A model generated the notes under the pieces. The model was not told the DNA's origin, searched no databases, and was given only the letters and a program-made list of their open reading frames with translations. Both the position numbers and the translations under genes were made by a program. This document shows, one piece after another, positions 56,322 to 64,000 of a stretch of 64,000 nt of DNA (its first letter is position 1; each line of letters opens with the position of its first letter). Location of the stretch: NCBI RefSeq assembly GCF_000018285.1, contig NC_009901.1, positions 1,239,001 to 1,303,000 on the forward strand. Reading direction: 5' to 3'. This stretch comes from Shewanella pealeana ATCC 700345 (lineage in GTDB: Bacteria; Pseudomonadota; Gammaproteobacteria; Enterobacterales; Shewanellaceae).

Positions 56322-56452
56322 CTTTATGTATCCTTGTTGAGCCTAGGTTTGTTCTTTGGCTATTATGCCATGCAAGATAAACCCTGTACTGAGCATATTT
56401 ATTTTTAGTCAGTCCAATAGCTACAAGTTCTTGTTAGTTAATCCAAAATAGC

Positions 56453-56466
56453 TTGATCTCTATCAT
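56453..56466. promoter_or_regulatory. FNR/EtrA-like site before the hemerythrin gene
   Basis: TTGAT-CTCT-ATCAT, 9 of 10 matches to TTGAT-N4-ATCAA, centred 88 bp before the start codon. An oxygen-dependent control of a hemerythrin protein would be logical. The remaining 56322-56547 shows only AT-rich promoter-like DNA. Confidence 0.5.
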
Positions 56467-56547
56467 TAACCCGACTGTAAGTGGTTTGTTATGTTGGGCG
56501 TTATTTATACTGTTTACTAATATAGATGATAGTGGGGGCGAATTAGG

Positions 56548-57099
56548 ATGGAGATGACTATGCTAGCGAGACTCATGCACGACCATAAGCATATTGCTAT
56601 TTTGCTTAAGGTTTTAAAGGCTAAATATACTAAATTAGCCGCAGGTGAAGCGATAAACTATAACGTGGTACGAGATATAGTGGAATATATGCAAAGTTAT
56701 GCAGAGCATAGCCACCATCCATTGGAAGAAGTGATTTCTGAATTTTACTGGAACAAGCTTGGCCGCTCACACATCAATGAAAAGCTGACTTCTGAACATT
56801 TTAAATTAGGTGAAGCCTCTACTTCGCTTATGGCGACGTTAAACCTGATTTTAAACGATATTGTGGTATCGAAAGAGCAGCTGGTTGCCGATCTAGAAAG
56901 TTATGTTCGAATGCAGCAATCACACATGGAATATGAGGAGTCAACTGTATTTCCTAAGTGGGATGAAGTGATTACCGATGAAGACTGGCAGAAGGTAGCG
57001 GCTCTGTGCGACGCGCGTTTGATTGATGACCCTTTGTTTAGTGATAGTGATAAAGTGTTGTTTGAAGAGCTTAGAGAGTACTTGGAAACGGCAGATTAA
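56548..57099 (+). CDS. Hemerythrin HHE-domain protein
   Basis: 183-residue helical protein with the hemerythrin-like pattern: MHDHKHIAILL (H-x3-H), AEHSHHPLEEV (HH-x2-E), SEHFKLGEAS and QSHMEYEESTVFP (H-x3-E), enough ligands for a diiron or related centre. Family members bind O2 or NO or repair iron centres. The ORF opens at ATG 56548; ATG 56560 (MLARLMHDHKH) is better spaced from GGAG at 56550-56553. A terminator follows. Confidence 0.82.
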   Translation: MEMTMLARLMHDHKHIAILLKVLKAKYTKLAAGEAINYNVVRDIVEYMQSYAEHSHHPLEEVISEFYWNKLGRSHINEKLTSEHFKLGEASTSLMATLNLILNDIVVSKEQLVADLESYVRMQQSHMEYEESTVFPKWDEVITDEDWQKVAALCDARLIDDPLFSDSDKVLFEELREYLETAD

Positions 57100-57125
57100 C
57101 TAATTACGACTTGTATGATAAAACT

Positions 57126-57153
57126 AAAAAAGAGCGCTTTAGCGCTCTTTTTG
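57126..57153 (+). terminator. Bidirectional terminator after the hemerythrin gene
   Basis: Perfect stem GAGCGCT/AGCGCTC with 2-nt loop between A-run and T-run. It also serves the small gene on the minus strand. Confidence 0.9.
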
Positions 57154-57159
57154 TTTCAA

Positions 57160-57345
57160 TCACATCAGGAGGGTATCTAGCTCGCCACTGAAATTATTAT
57201 CCATTTCTTGAAGTTCCTTAAGTAAGCGGTGCTTCTCTTTTAGAGCTTCAATTTCACGCCACTTCCGCTTCTTATTGGAGCTTCTTGAGCGGCTTGGCTT
57301 CTCTACTATACTATCTAGCGCACTACCATAATCGAGTCGATTCAT
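57160..57345 (-). CDS. DUF3545-like small basic protein
   Basis: 61 residues, basic and helical, with KKRKWREIEALKEKHRLLKEL in the middle, a pattern I associate with DUF3545, a short family of gammaproteobacterial proteins of unknown function. ATG 57345 has AGGAGG just upstream, a very strong ribosome site that supports real expression. Confidence 0.75.
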   Translation of the reverse strand: MNRLDYGSALDSIVEKPSRSRSSNKKRKWREIEALKEKHRLLKELQEMDNNFSGELDTLLM

Positions 57346-57512
57346 GGCAACCTCCTGTTTTTTTATTTTGTCTTCAATTTAATAGCATGATTTTTGTTCA
57401 TGTTGCAACTAAAATGTTTCAAAAATGTTAAATTCAAATGAAGTTTTAATGTCTTAGTTTGAGTTCGTGGAGGTTAAAAATGAATGTGTTTCAAGTTGCA
57501 GTGGAATCTTTA

Positions 57513-57886
57513 TACCAATCAGTATAAAGATTTGGTCGCTCAGCGAGAGTTTAGTGGTTCTGAGGCGAGGTCATTAAATGCTCCTCGGTAACTGCTCCTG
57601 CGTTACTCTACCTCCTATATCCATATAGTCGTGCATTAATGACATTCGCCGCATCCATGCAGCTTGCAACGTGTGAAGAGCATAGTTGAACTAGGGTTAA
57701 GCTCACTCTTGTTCCTTAAGAGTCAAAGCGTCAGAGTCGCTAAAACTCGCCATTCTGGAGCGTTTTTGGCTGCCTACTTCAGCGTTGAACAGCTTTACAA
57801 GGGAATAGCCATTCTTACAGCTATTCGCCTTGAATTAGTTTGCCAAAAACCGCTCTGAGTAGATCAACTTCTTATACTGATTGGTA
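57513..57886 (+). mobile_element. MITE-like element, long form, copy 4
   Basis: 374-bp copy with the 15-bp terminal repeats TACCAATCAGTATAA and TTA duplications at 57510-57512 and 57887-57889. Same orientation and length as copy 1, with only three differences seen, including the 96-bp block at 57570-57665. The near-identity over 56 kb of separation suggests recent movement or gene conversion. Confidence 0.88.
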
Positions 57887-57902
57887 TTAGCTAGTGAAAA
57901 AC

Positions 57903-57931
57903 AAAAAAGCCAGTAGAAACTGGCTTTTTTT
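57903..57931 (-). terminator. Terminator after pgi
   Basis: Stem AAGCCAGT/ACTGGCTT, 4-nt loop, A- and T-runs; bidirectional in form. Confidence 0.88.
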
Positions 57932-57963
57932 GTTAGGCATGGAAAGCCGTGTGCTGAGCAGTA

Positions 57964-59601
57964 TTAAATTTTGCCCTGCTTAAACAGGTTAATTAAACCA
58001 TTGCTCGATGAGTCGAGCTCTTTGGCTTCAGTATCAGCGACCAGACGTTCTAGTACATCATTACCGAGTTGTTTACCTAGCTCTACACCCCACTGGTCGA
58101 AAGAGTTTATCTGCCAGATAGCGCCTTGAACAAAGGTTCTGTGCTCGTAAAGGGCAATAAGTGAACCTAAGGTCGACGGTGTTAGCTTATCCATCAAAAT
58201 AGTATTGCTTGGCTTATTACCTGGCATCACCTTATGCTTAGCGATAAGCAGCTTCTGCTCCTCAGCTAATCCACTTTGGTTAAGCTCAGCTAATGCCTCA
58301 TCGAATGTTCTGCCCTGCATCAATGCTTGGGTTTGTCCGAAGCAATTTGAAGCAAGTTGTACATGATGCTCACCCACTGGGTTGTGGCTATTTAGCGGCA
58401 TAATAAAGTCAGCCGGGATAAGCGCTGTACCTTGATGCAGTAGCTGGTGGTATGCATGCTGGCCATTGGTGCCTTCACCTCCCCAAATAATCGGGCCAGT
58501 GCTGTAATCAACATCAGTACCGTTTAGGGTGACAGATTTACCATTACTTTCCATATCGAGTTGTTGGAAGTAAGCTGGTAGACCTCTCAGGTAATGATCA
58601 TAGGTAAGCACGACATGAGACTGTGCATTGAAAAAGTTGCCATACCAAAGCGAGAACATACCCATAATCACCGGCATATTGCTCTCTAATGGGGTATTGG
58701 CAAAATGTTCATCCATCTCATGAGCGCCAGCCAATAATTGACGGAAGTTATCCATACCGATTAGCAGGGCGATAGGTAAGCCAATAGCAGACCATAATGA
58801 GTAACGTCCACCGACCCAATCCCACATTGGGAAGATGTTGTTAGCATCGATACCAAACTCAGTAGCTTTAGAGACGTTCGAGCTCACGGCGACAAAATGC
58901 TTTGCCACATCAGACTGTGATGCACCTTGGCTTAAAAACCACTCTTTTGCGGTTAGCGTATTGGTTAAGGTTTCTTGGGTACCGAAAGACTTAGAAGACA
59001 TCACAAACAGGGTGGTTTGTGGATCGAGCCCTTTAAGTTTTTCAGTGATAGAAGTACCGTCCACGTTTGCCACAAAGTGACAATTTAGCTCACCTGTCCA
59101 ATAAGGACGCAGGGCTTGAGAAACGATTTTTGGGCCTAAGAAGGAACCTCCAATACCTATGCTTACCACATCAGTAATGGTTTTACCTGTATAACCTTTC
59201 CACTGACCAGAAGTCAGCGACTCGACGAACTCACCCATTTTTGCCAATGTCTGCTGAACTTCGGCGACAATATTATTGCCATCGACATTAATAACTTTGT
59301 CAGCAGGGGCACGCAGAGCTGTGTGCAAAACTGCACGTTGTTCTGTGTTGTTTATCACGTGTCCTGCAAACATCGCCTTAATTTTCGATTCAAGCTGAGA
59401 GTCTTTGGCTAGATTAAACAGTAATGACATCGTCTCTTGTGAAGCACGGTTTTTAGAATAATCTAAAAATAGGCCGCATGCCTGAGTCGACATATTACCG
59501 AAGCGTTCAGGTTCAGTAGAAAAGAGTTCGCGCATATGAGGAAGCGATTTACTGTGCTTCTCAAGTGCTTGCCAGCTAGCTTGTTGAGTGAGTTCTGTCA
59601 T
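57964..59601 (-). CDS. pgi: Glucose-6-phosphate isomerase
   Basis: Interconverts glucose- and fructose-6-phosphate. Signatures: [17 protein letters not shown] (phosphate site), [37 protein letters not shown] and GVELGKQL. 545 aa, full length. It lies 17 bp downstream of tal in an operon. It links gluconeogenic flux with the non-oxidative pentose phosphate branch. Confidence 0.97.
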   Translation of the reverse strand: MTELTQQASWQALEKHSKSLPHMRELFSTEPERFGNMSTQACGLFLDYSKNRASQETMSLLFNLAKDSQLESKIKAMFAGHVINNTEQRAVLHTALRAPADKVINVDGNNIVAEVQQTLAKMGEFVESLTSGQWKGYTGKTITDVVSIGIGGSFLGPKIVSQALRPYWTGELNCHFVANVDGTSITEKLKGLDPQTTLFVMSSKSFGTQETLTNTLTAKEWFLSQGASQSDVAKHFVAVSSNVSKATEFGIDANNIFPMWDWVGGRYSLWSAIGLPIALLIGMDNFRQLLAGAHEMDEHFANTPLESNMPVIMGMFSLWYGNFFNAQSHVVLTYDHYLRGLPAYFQQLDMESNGKSVTLNGTDVDYSTGPIIWGGEGTNGQHAYHQLLHQGTALIPADFIMPLNSHNPVGEHHVQLASNCFGQTQALMQGRTFDEALAELNQSGLAEEQKLLIAKHKVMPGNKPSNTILMDKLTPSTLGSLIALYEHRTFVQGAIWQINSFDQWGVELGKQLGNDVLERLVADTEAKELDSSSNGLINLFKQGKI

Positions 59602-59618
59602 AGTCTTGTCCTATTCCG

Positions 59619-60575
59619 TTAAGACGAAAGCTTTTCTTTTAGCATAACTTCGAGCTTACCCTGGTCGATAGCGAAGTTGCGAATACCTTCGGCTAGCTTC
59701 TCTACTGCCATAGGGTCTTCGTTGAACTCCCAACGGAACTGGGCTTCAGTCATTTCAGCTTCTGGAGCAACTACTTCGGTTGCTGGAAGAAGCTTTTGTA
59801 CGATAGGCGTGGTGCTATTTTGTAGCTCTTCTAGTAGTGCAGGGCCAATGGTTAGTCTGTCACAGCCGGCAAGTTCAATAATCTCGCCTGTGTTTCTGAA
59901 ACTTGCGCCCATAACTACAGTATTAAAACCATGACGTTTGTAGTAGTCATAGATACTTGTTACTGATACTACACCTGGATCGTCCGTGGCGCTGTATTCA
60001 AGACCCGTGTCTTTCTTGTACCAGTCAAGGATACGACCAACGAAAGGAGAGATTAGGTAAACCCCGGCTTCTGCACATGCACGAGCCTGAGCAAAACTAA
60101 ATAGCAAGGTTAAGTTACAGTTAATACCTTCTTGCTCAAGTTGCTTAGCGGCGCAAATTCCTTCCCAAGTTGACGCTAGCTTAATAAGGATACGAGACTT
60201 GTCGATACCAGCTTCTTGGTAAAGCTTGATAAGCTTGTGTGCTTTAGCGATTGAGCCTTCTTTATCGAATGAAAGGCGGGCATCAACTTCTGTAGAAATA
60301 CGACCTGGAACAATTTTTAAGATCTCAAGACCAATATTGACGGCAAGTTTATCACCGGCATCTTCAATCTGTTGCGCTAGAACATCACTCTGGCTTTTGG
60401 CCCAGTCGATGGCGTTTTCAATAAGTGCGCTGTATTCAGGAATTTCAGATGCTTTTAAAATAAGAGAGGGGTTGGTCGTGGCGTCTTCTGGCTGGTAACG
60501 TTTTATGGCTTCAATATCACCTGTATCGGCAACAATTGTTGTGAAAGCTTTAAGTTGTTCTAATGTGTTGGCCAT
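59619..60575 (-). CDS. tal: Transaldolase
   Basis: Transfers a dihydroxyacetone unit between sugar phosphates. The Schiff-base lysine is in [13 protein letters not shown] (about residue 131); the first [12 protein letters not shown] and [15 protein letters not shown] are typical of TalB-type enzymes. 318 aa. Start ATG 60575. Forms tal-pgi with pgi. Confidence 0.96.
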   Translation of the reverse strand: MANTLEQLKAFTTIVADTGDIEAIKRYQPEDATTNPSLILKASEIPEYSALIENAIDWAKSQSDVLAQQIEDAGDKLAVNIGLEILKIVPGRISTEVDARLSFDKEGSIAKAHKLIKLYQEAGIDKSRILIKLASTWEGICAAKQLEQEGINCNLTLLFSFAQARACAEAGVYLISPFVGRILDWYKKDTGLEYSATDDPGVVSVTSIYDYYKRHGFNTVVMGASFRNTGEIIELAGCDRLTIGPALLEELQNSTTPIVQKLLPATEVVAPEAEMTEAQFRWEFNEDPMAVEKLAEGIRNFAIDQGKLEVMLKEKLSS

Positions 60576-60805
60576 GGGTTTTACATCCTTTACTCTATGA
60601 GCAGCATCGATTGGACAATAAATTTAGCAGCTATTAAAAGCCATTTTAATGAACATTCCAACCATATATGAAAAAAAATTACACAAAAGTTGCTAAAAGT
60701 CATTTAAAGGGCTTTTTTTTGTAATCTAACTACGTGTTGTAGTTTACTGCTGCGGCTTAATAAAAGTCTAATCAAGAAGTATAGCTTTTTTATGAATGCA
60801 TAAAA

Positions 60806-60843
60806 TTAAAAAAGCCCATGGCTGTGATAACCATAGGCTTTTG
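60806..60843 (-). terminator. Terminator after the OmpA-like gene
   Basis: Stem AAGCC-CATGG/CCAT-AGGCTT with a 9-nt loop and T-run on the minus strand. The gap 60576-60805 upstream of tal has no gene. Confidence 0.8.
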
Positions 60844-60859
60844 TTAACTTTTACCTGAA

Positions 60860-61957
60860 TTACTTAAGTACTGGCACTTCTTCTGTGCCGGTAACATGAG
60901 CTTCGATACGGCGATTGGCTTCGTTTGCTTCTGCAGAGCTTCCTTCAATCAGTGGCTGAGTTATACCGTAGCCTTTAGATGATACTTTGCTCGATGCAAC
61001 CCCGTACTCATTGATAAGGATCTCGGCAACCGCTGCGGCGCGGCGCTCAGAAAGCGCCATATTGTAATCAGCTTTACCTGTATTTGAAGCATGACCAGAG
61101 ATAGTCACTTCGGCATTAGGGTGCTGACTCATGTATTCAGCAAGCTCCTTGATATCACCGTATGATGACTCTTGTACCGTGGCGGAGTTGGTAGCGAACT
61201 TAGCTTCGATATCAAACTTGTCTTCAGCTTCTTGATAGATAGTACAACCGTTAGCATCCACTTTGTGAGTCGATGGTGTATTAGGGCACTGATCCATATC
61301 ATCAGTCACGCCATCATTGTCAGAGTCTGCCACTATTACAGGTGCTACAACCGGAGCAGGCTTTGACTTGCTACCAAAACGATAACTTAGCTCAAGCCCC
61401 CAGTAGTTACTTTCCATCTCTAGGGTTTTCCACTTATCTTCGTCAAGGTTTTCATAACGACGGTACTTAGCTTGGATTTTAAGGTTATCGGTAATGTTAT
61501 AACCAATGCCTGCTCCTACGTATGGAGCGACGCCATTATCGCTGTAGTATTCACTACCATAGTTCTTGTTGTTGGAGATGATGTAGTTAAAGGCACCCGC
61601 TTCGGCAGACAGGCTCCAATCACCAGCAAACGGCCAAAATGCCACTAGGCCAAGGTTCATTCCTTTAGCACCAACGTCATTTAGCTTGTTTGAATAGTCG
61701 ACCCACTGAGCTCGACCTAGGTCTCGATAACCTAGCTCTGCACCAAAGTAGTCATTAAATAAATAACCTGCGAATACGTCCCATGCATAAGGGTCGTCCT
61801 CACCACAGCTTTTCATGGTTTTTTGATCGCAATTGGGTTGGTAGTTATTGATACCGACACCGCCACCTACATACCAGGGGCTCATGCCATCAGCCGCGCT
61901 AGCAGCAAAAGGTAACATCGAAGTAAGCAGAACTGCTTTTAGTGTGTTGTTCATCAT
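60860..61957 (-). CDS. OmpA-family outer membrane protein
   Basis: 365 residues: signal peptide (about 1-21, FAASAA), an 8-stranded OmpA-like barrel (about 25-195, WYVGGGVGINNY...LELSYRFG), a short thrombospondin type-3-like calcium segment (DSDNDGVTDDMDQCPNTP), and a periplasmic OmpA peptidoglycan-binding domain with TISGHASNTGKADYNMALSERRA and NRRIEAHV. An ATG-ATG pair gives either 365 or 364 residues. It links outer membrane to peptidoglycan; a porin role is possible. Confidence 0.92.
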   Translation of the reverse strand: MMNNTLKAVLLTSMLPFAASAADGMSPWYVGGGVGINNYQPNCDQKTMKSCGEDDPYAWDVFAGYLFNDYFGAELGYRDLGRAQWVDYSNKLNDVGAKGMNLGLVAFWPFAGDWSLSAEAGAFNYIISNNKNYGSEYYSDNGVAPYVGAGIGYNITDNLKIQAKYRRYENLDEDKWKTLEMESNYWGLELSYRFGSKSKPAPVVAPVIVADSDNDGVTDDMDQCPNTPSTHKVDANGCTIYQEAEDKFDIEAKFATNSATVQESSYGDIKELAEYMSQHPNAEVTISGHASNTGKADYNMALSERRAAAVAEILINEYGVASSKVSSKGYGITQPLIEGSSAEANEANRRIEAHVTGTEEVPVLK

Positions 61958-62128
61958 TCAAAATCCTTATGTTTTATAAAAACTTCTCCATCTGCTTTTA
62001 TTCAATGTAAGCAGGGCTAGCACTTATCACGGAGATCCTTTTATGCTTTAGCCAGCTGGCACTATTATCTGCTGCAAATGTAATATTTTCCACTTCAATT
62101 GTTAAATTATACGGGTAAATTAGGTTGC

Positions 62129-62158
62129 AAAAAAAGGGCGCTTTAAAAAGCGCCCTTA
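62129..62158 (-). terminator. Terminator after the phosphoketolase gene
   Basis: Stem AAGGGCGCTTT/AAAGCGCCCTT around a 2-nt loop, T-run on the minus strand. Confidence 0.88.
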
Positions 62159-62192
62159 AATTTGCAGTGAAATTAGCTCTCAGATGAGGCTG

Positions 62193-64000
62193 TTACCGAG
62201 TCCAAACCCAGTTTTCAATGCTTTCTGGGTCAACCCCGTTAGCCTTGATATAATTCCTGTGGTCGACTAAGCGCTGCAGCATATCAGTGGTGATTGCTAC
62301 ATGCTGGGTTTCATCAATAACGCTTTGCTGGAATAGTTTATACGCCATGTCTATAACCAAGTGGTAACGTGAAGTACCGTTACGCACGCCCATATCAAAT
62401 GGTGTTGTAGTTGAACCTTCCTCTTCATAGCCTTTGATTCTGAAACGCTTACTGCCTTTATAGTCAAATACCAGTTTCTTAATGGTGTTTGGATAACCGT
62501 GATAGTTAAATACCACGCCTTTATCGGTGGTAAATATTTCATCCATCAACCAAGGCTTACTTTGGAACTCTAAGCTACCTAGGCCACTACTTGTAAGCTC
62601 GGTAACACTCACGAAACGAATACGTACACGTGGTAAGAGCTCGCGGATAAGTACCAGTGAGGCCATTGCTTCTTGGGTGACGTAGTCCCCACAACCAACA
62701 AGAACTACATCAGGACTTTCATCTGAGGCAAAGTCCCAAACCATGACACCGTCTTTAGCTTGTTGGCGGGCTTCATTGAGCGTGAGCCATTGTGGCAGAT
62801 CTTTCTTACCTGCAACTAAGATGTTTAACTTGTCTCGATCGGCATAGGCGCGTTCGGTGTAAACCAGTGTACTGTTACCATCTGCGGGTAGATAAGCCGA
62901 AATGATCTTAGGATGTTTCTCGAGCATAGCACCTAGGAAAGATGGATTTTGATGTGAGTAACCATTGTGATCTTGACGCTCAAGTAGTGATGACAATACT
63001 ACGTTACAAGCAGGTACAGGCTTACGGAAGTGCACACCTTGGCTTGCGTATACGTATTTACAGTATTGATCTGCCATCGATGATACAACCTGCGAGAAAG
63101 CCTCATAAGTTGGGAACATCGCATGGCGACCCGTTACGGTATAACCATGTAGCATACCGAACAATAGGTTTTCTGAAAGTAGCTCAATGACTCGGCCATC
63201 ACGGGACATGTCTTCATCCCAGCTTTCTATAGGCCACTGCCATGCACGACTCGTTTCTTCAAACACTGCTTGTAGCTGGTTTGAATAGGTTTCATCCGGG
63301 CAGAAAATACGTAGATTGCGTTGGTCGCGATTGAGCTTAAAGGCATCACGCATCCATTCACCCATCTTATACATAGATAAGCCGCGATGACCGCGTGGAG
63401 TTTCCGGGCCGTAGGCAAGCTTTTCAAGATCGGGTTGTGCCAATGCTCGAACCACTTCACCGCCGTAGCTTAAATGTTGTCGACCACAAGACAGTTCTTT
63501 AGGCGGTAGCAGAGACTGAATGTCTTGGTCGAAGATAAGCTCGCCTTTGTCGCTGATGCTATATAACTCGCTGAACTTGTAGCTGGCTAGCCATGTATTG
63601 AGGGCATCTAGATGCCCCTTGTCGCTAGCACACTTATTAACGATAACTTGGTGGGATTCGCAGTTACCCTCTAACTTCTTACCATTAAACTCAGCTGTAC
63701 CCGTCCAGCCTTTTGCCGTACGCATCAAGATCACTGGCCAGCGCGGCTTTACAATGTCTTCGCCAGCGCGAGCTCGGGTCTGGATGTCATTGATCATTTC
63801 ATATGACTTATCCATTGCCGCAGCCATTTGAAGGTAAACGTCTTCTTCTAGCTGGTCATCAACAATGATTGGCTGATAGCCTAAGCCTCTAAACTCAAGG
63901 TCGAGCTCTTCATGGCTCATACGCCCCATACGAGTTGGGCCAGAGATCTTGTAGCCGTTAATATGAACGATAGGCAGCACAGCACCATTGTTCTTTGGTG
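62193..64000 (-). CDS. xfp: Phosphoketolase (C-terminal part, runs off the window)
   Basis: Thiamine-diphosphate enzyme that splits xylulose 5-phosphate and/or fructose 6-phosphate with phosphate to acetyl phosphate. The visible 602 codons cover most of the protein (family about 790-800 aa); the frame stays open to the right edge (PKNNGAVLPIVHINGYK). Signatures include ISGPTRMGRMSHEEL, PRGHRGLSMYKMGEW, CPDETYSNQL, GRHAMFPTYEAF and QDHNGYSHQNPSFLG. The GTG at 63980 is internal, not a start. tal and pgi nearby supply its substrates. Substrate preference cannot be told. Confidence 0.93.
   Translation of the reverse strand, partial: PKNNGAVLPIVHINGYKISGPTRMGRMSHEELDLEFRGLGYQPIIVDDQLEEDVYLQMAAAMDKSYEMINDIQTRARAGEDIVKPRWPVILMRTAKGWTGTAEFNGKKLEGNCESHQVIVNKCASDKGHLDALNTWLASYKFSELYSISDKGELIFDQDIQSLLPPKELSCGRQHLSYGGEVVRALAQPDLEKLAYGPETPRGHRGLSMYKMGEWMRDAFKLNRDQRNLRIFCPDETYSNQLQAVFEETSRAWQWPIESWDEDMSRDGRVIELLSENLLFGMLHGYTVTGRHAMFPTYEAFSQVVSSMADQYCKYVYASQGVHFRKPVPACNVVLSSLLERQDHNGYSHQNPSFLGAMLEKHPKIISAYLPADGNSTLVYTERAYADRDKLNILVAGKKDLPQWLTLNEARQQAKDGVMVWDFASDESPDVVLVGCGDYVTQEAMASLVLIRELLPRVRIRFVSVTELTSSGLGSLEFQSKPWLMDEIFTTDKGVVFNYHGYPNTIKKLVFDYKGSKRFRIKGYEEEGSTTTPFDMGVRNGTSRYHLVIDMAYKLFQQSVIDETQHVAITTDMLQRLVDHRNYIKANGVDPESIENWVWTR

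Noticed and set aside
63980..63980. GTG start of a 595-residue phosphoketolase
   Set aside because: The frame is open to the window edge with family-like sequence (PKNNGAVLPIVHINGYK), so this GTG is an internal codon and the gene is cut by the window.
1..64000. CRISPR arrays, prophage, rRNA or integrative elements
   Set aside because: No regularly spaced repeats, phage structural genes, rRNA or integrase genes were seen; the only mobile DNA is the IS3 element and the four MITE copies.

Overview
The window is a continuous piece of a gammaproteobacterial chromosome, almost certainly from a marine Shewanella. The protein sequences, the OxyR/membrane cyclase/MutH order, the cytochrome b561 and cytochrome c' pair and the respiratory regulators all point that way. 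I cannot place the species. Most of it is conserved core genome, with accessory DNA limited to one insertion sequence, four copies of a small non-autonomous element and a few lineage-specific genes.

Layout. 1-2.6 kb: oxyR (complete), whose stop codon is the target duplication of a MITE-like element, followed by an intact 1302-bp IS3-family element inserted in the other target duplication of that MITE. 2.6-9.8 kb: a membrane class III cyclase (cyaC), mutH, a 690-bp region rich in DnaA-box-like sites (a DARS2 candidate), then rppH-ptsP, a TauE/SafE permease and thyA. 10-13.6 kb: nhaA behind a structured 5' leader, a small secreted protein, nhaR, sdhE-ygfX. 13.7-25 kb: nadB divergent from rpoE-rseABC, then lepA-lepB-rnc-era-recO-pdxJ-acpS, in the order known from E. 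coli. 25-29.4 kb: accessory stretch with a GNAT protein, a Dyp-type peroxidase between two short MITE copies, a repeat lipoprotein and an Mpo1-like membrane protein. 29.4-35.7 kb: corB-like gene, ypjD, ffh, rpsP-rimM-trmD-rplS. 35.7-46.1 kb: aroF-tyrA, then hcp-hcr and a CPA1 antiporter, then pheA with its own leader peptide, then raiA. 46-50 kb: cytochrome b561, cytochrome c', trpR, slyD. 50-55 kb: thrL-thrABC with a complete attenuator. 55-64 kb: small lipoprotein, nfo, hemerythrin protein, DUF3545-like protein, the fourth MITE copy, tal-pgi, an OmpA-like porin and the C-terminal three quarters of a phosphoketolase running off the right edge.

How the genes fit together. Three functional themes recur: aromatic amino acid synthesis (aroF, tyrA, pheA, trpR), with pheA controlled by a visible phenylalanine attenuator; threonine synthesis under a threonine/isoleucine attenuator; and envelope/stress control (rpoE with a visible sigma-E-type promoter, the rse genes, lepA/lepB). 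Redox and nitrosative stress functions (oxyR, hcp-hcr behind an NsrR-like site, Dyp peroxidase, hemerythrin protein behind an FNR-like site) are scattered through it.

Most worth a second look: PheA carries a third, C-terminal domain of about 230 residues that looks like a DAHP synthase with its catalytic and metal-binding residues lost; the nhaA leader folds into a multi-branched structure right before the ribosome binding site; the mutH-rppH gap has the position and content of DARS2; the four MITE copies fall into two size classes differing by one 96-bp block and all have 3-bp TWA duplications; and an unexplained 76-nt foldable element plus 13-bp tandem repeats lie upstream of the Mpo1-like gene.
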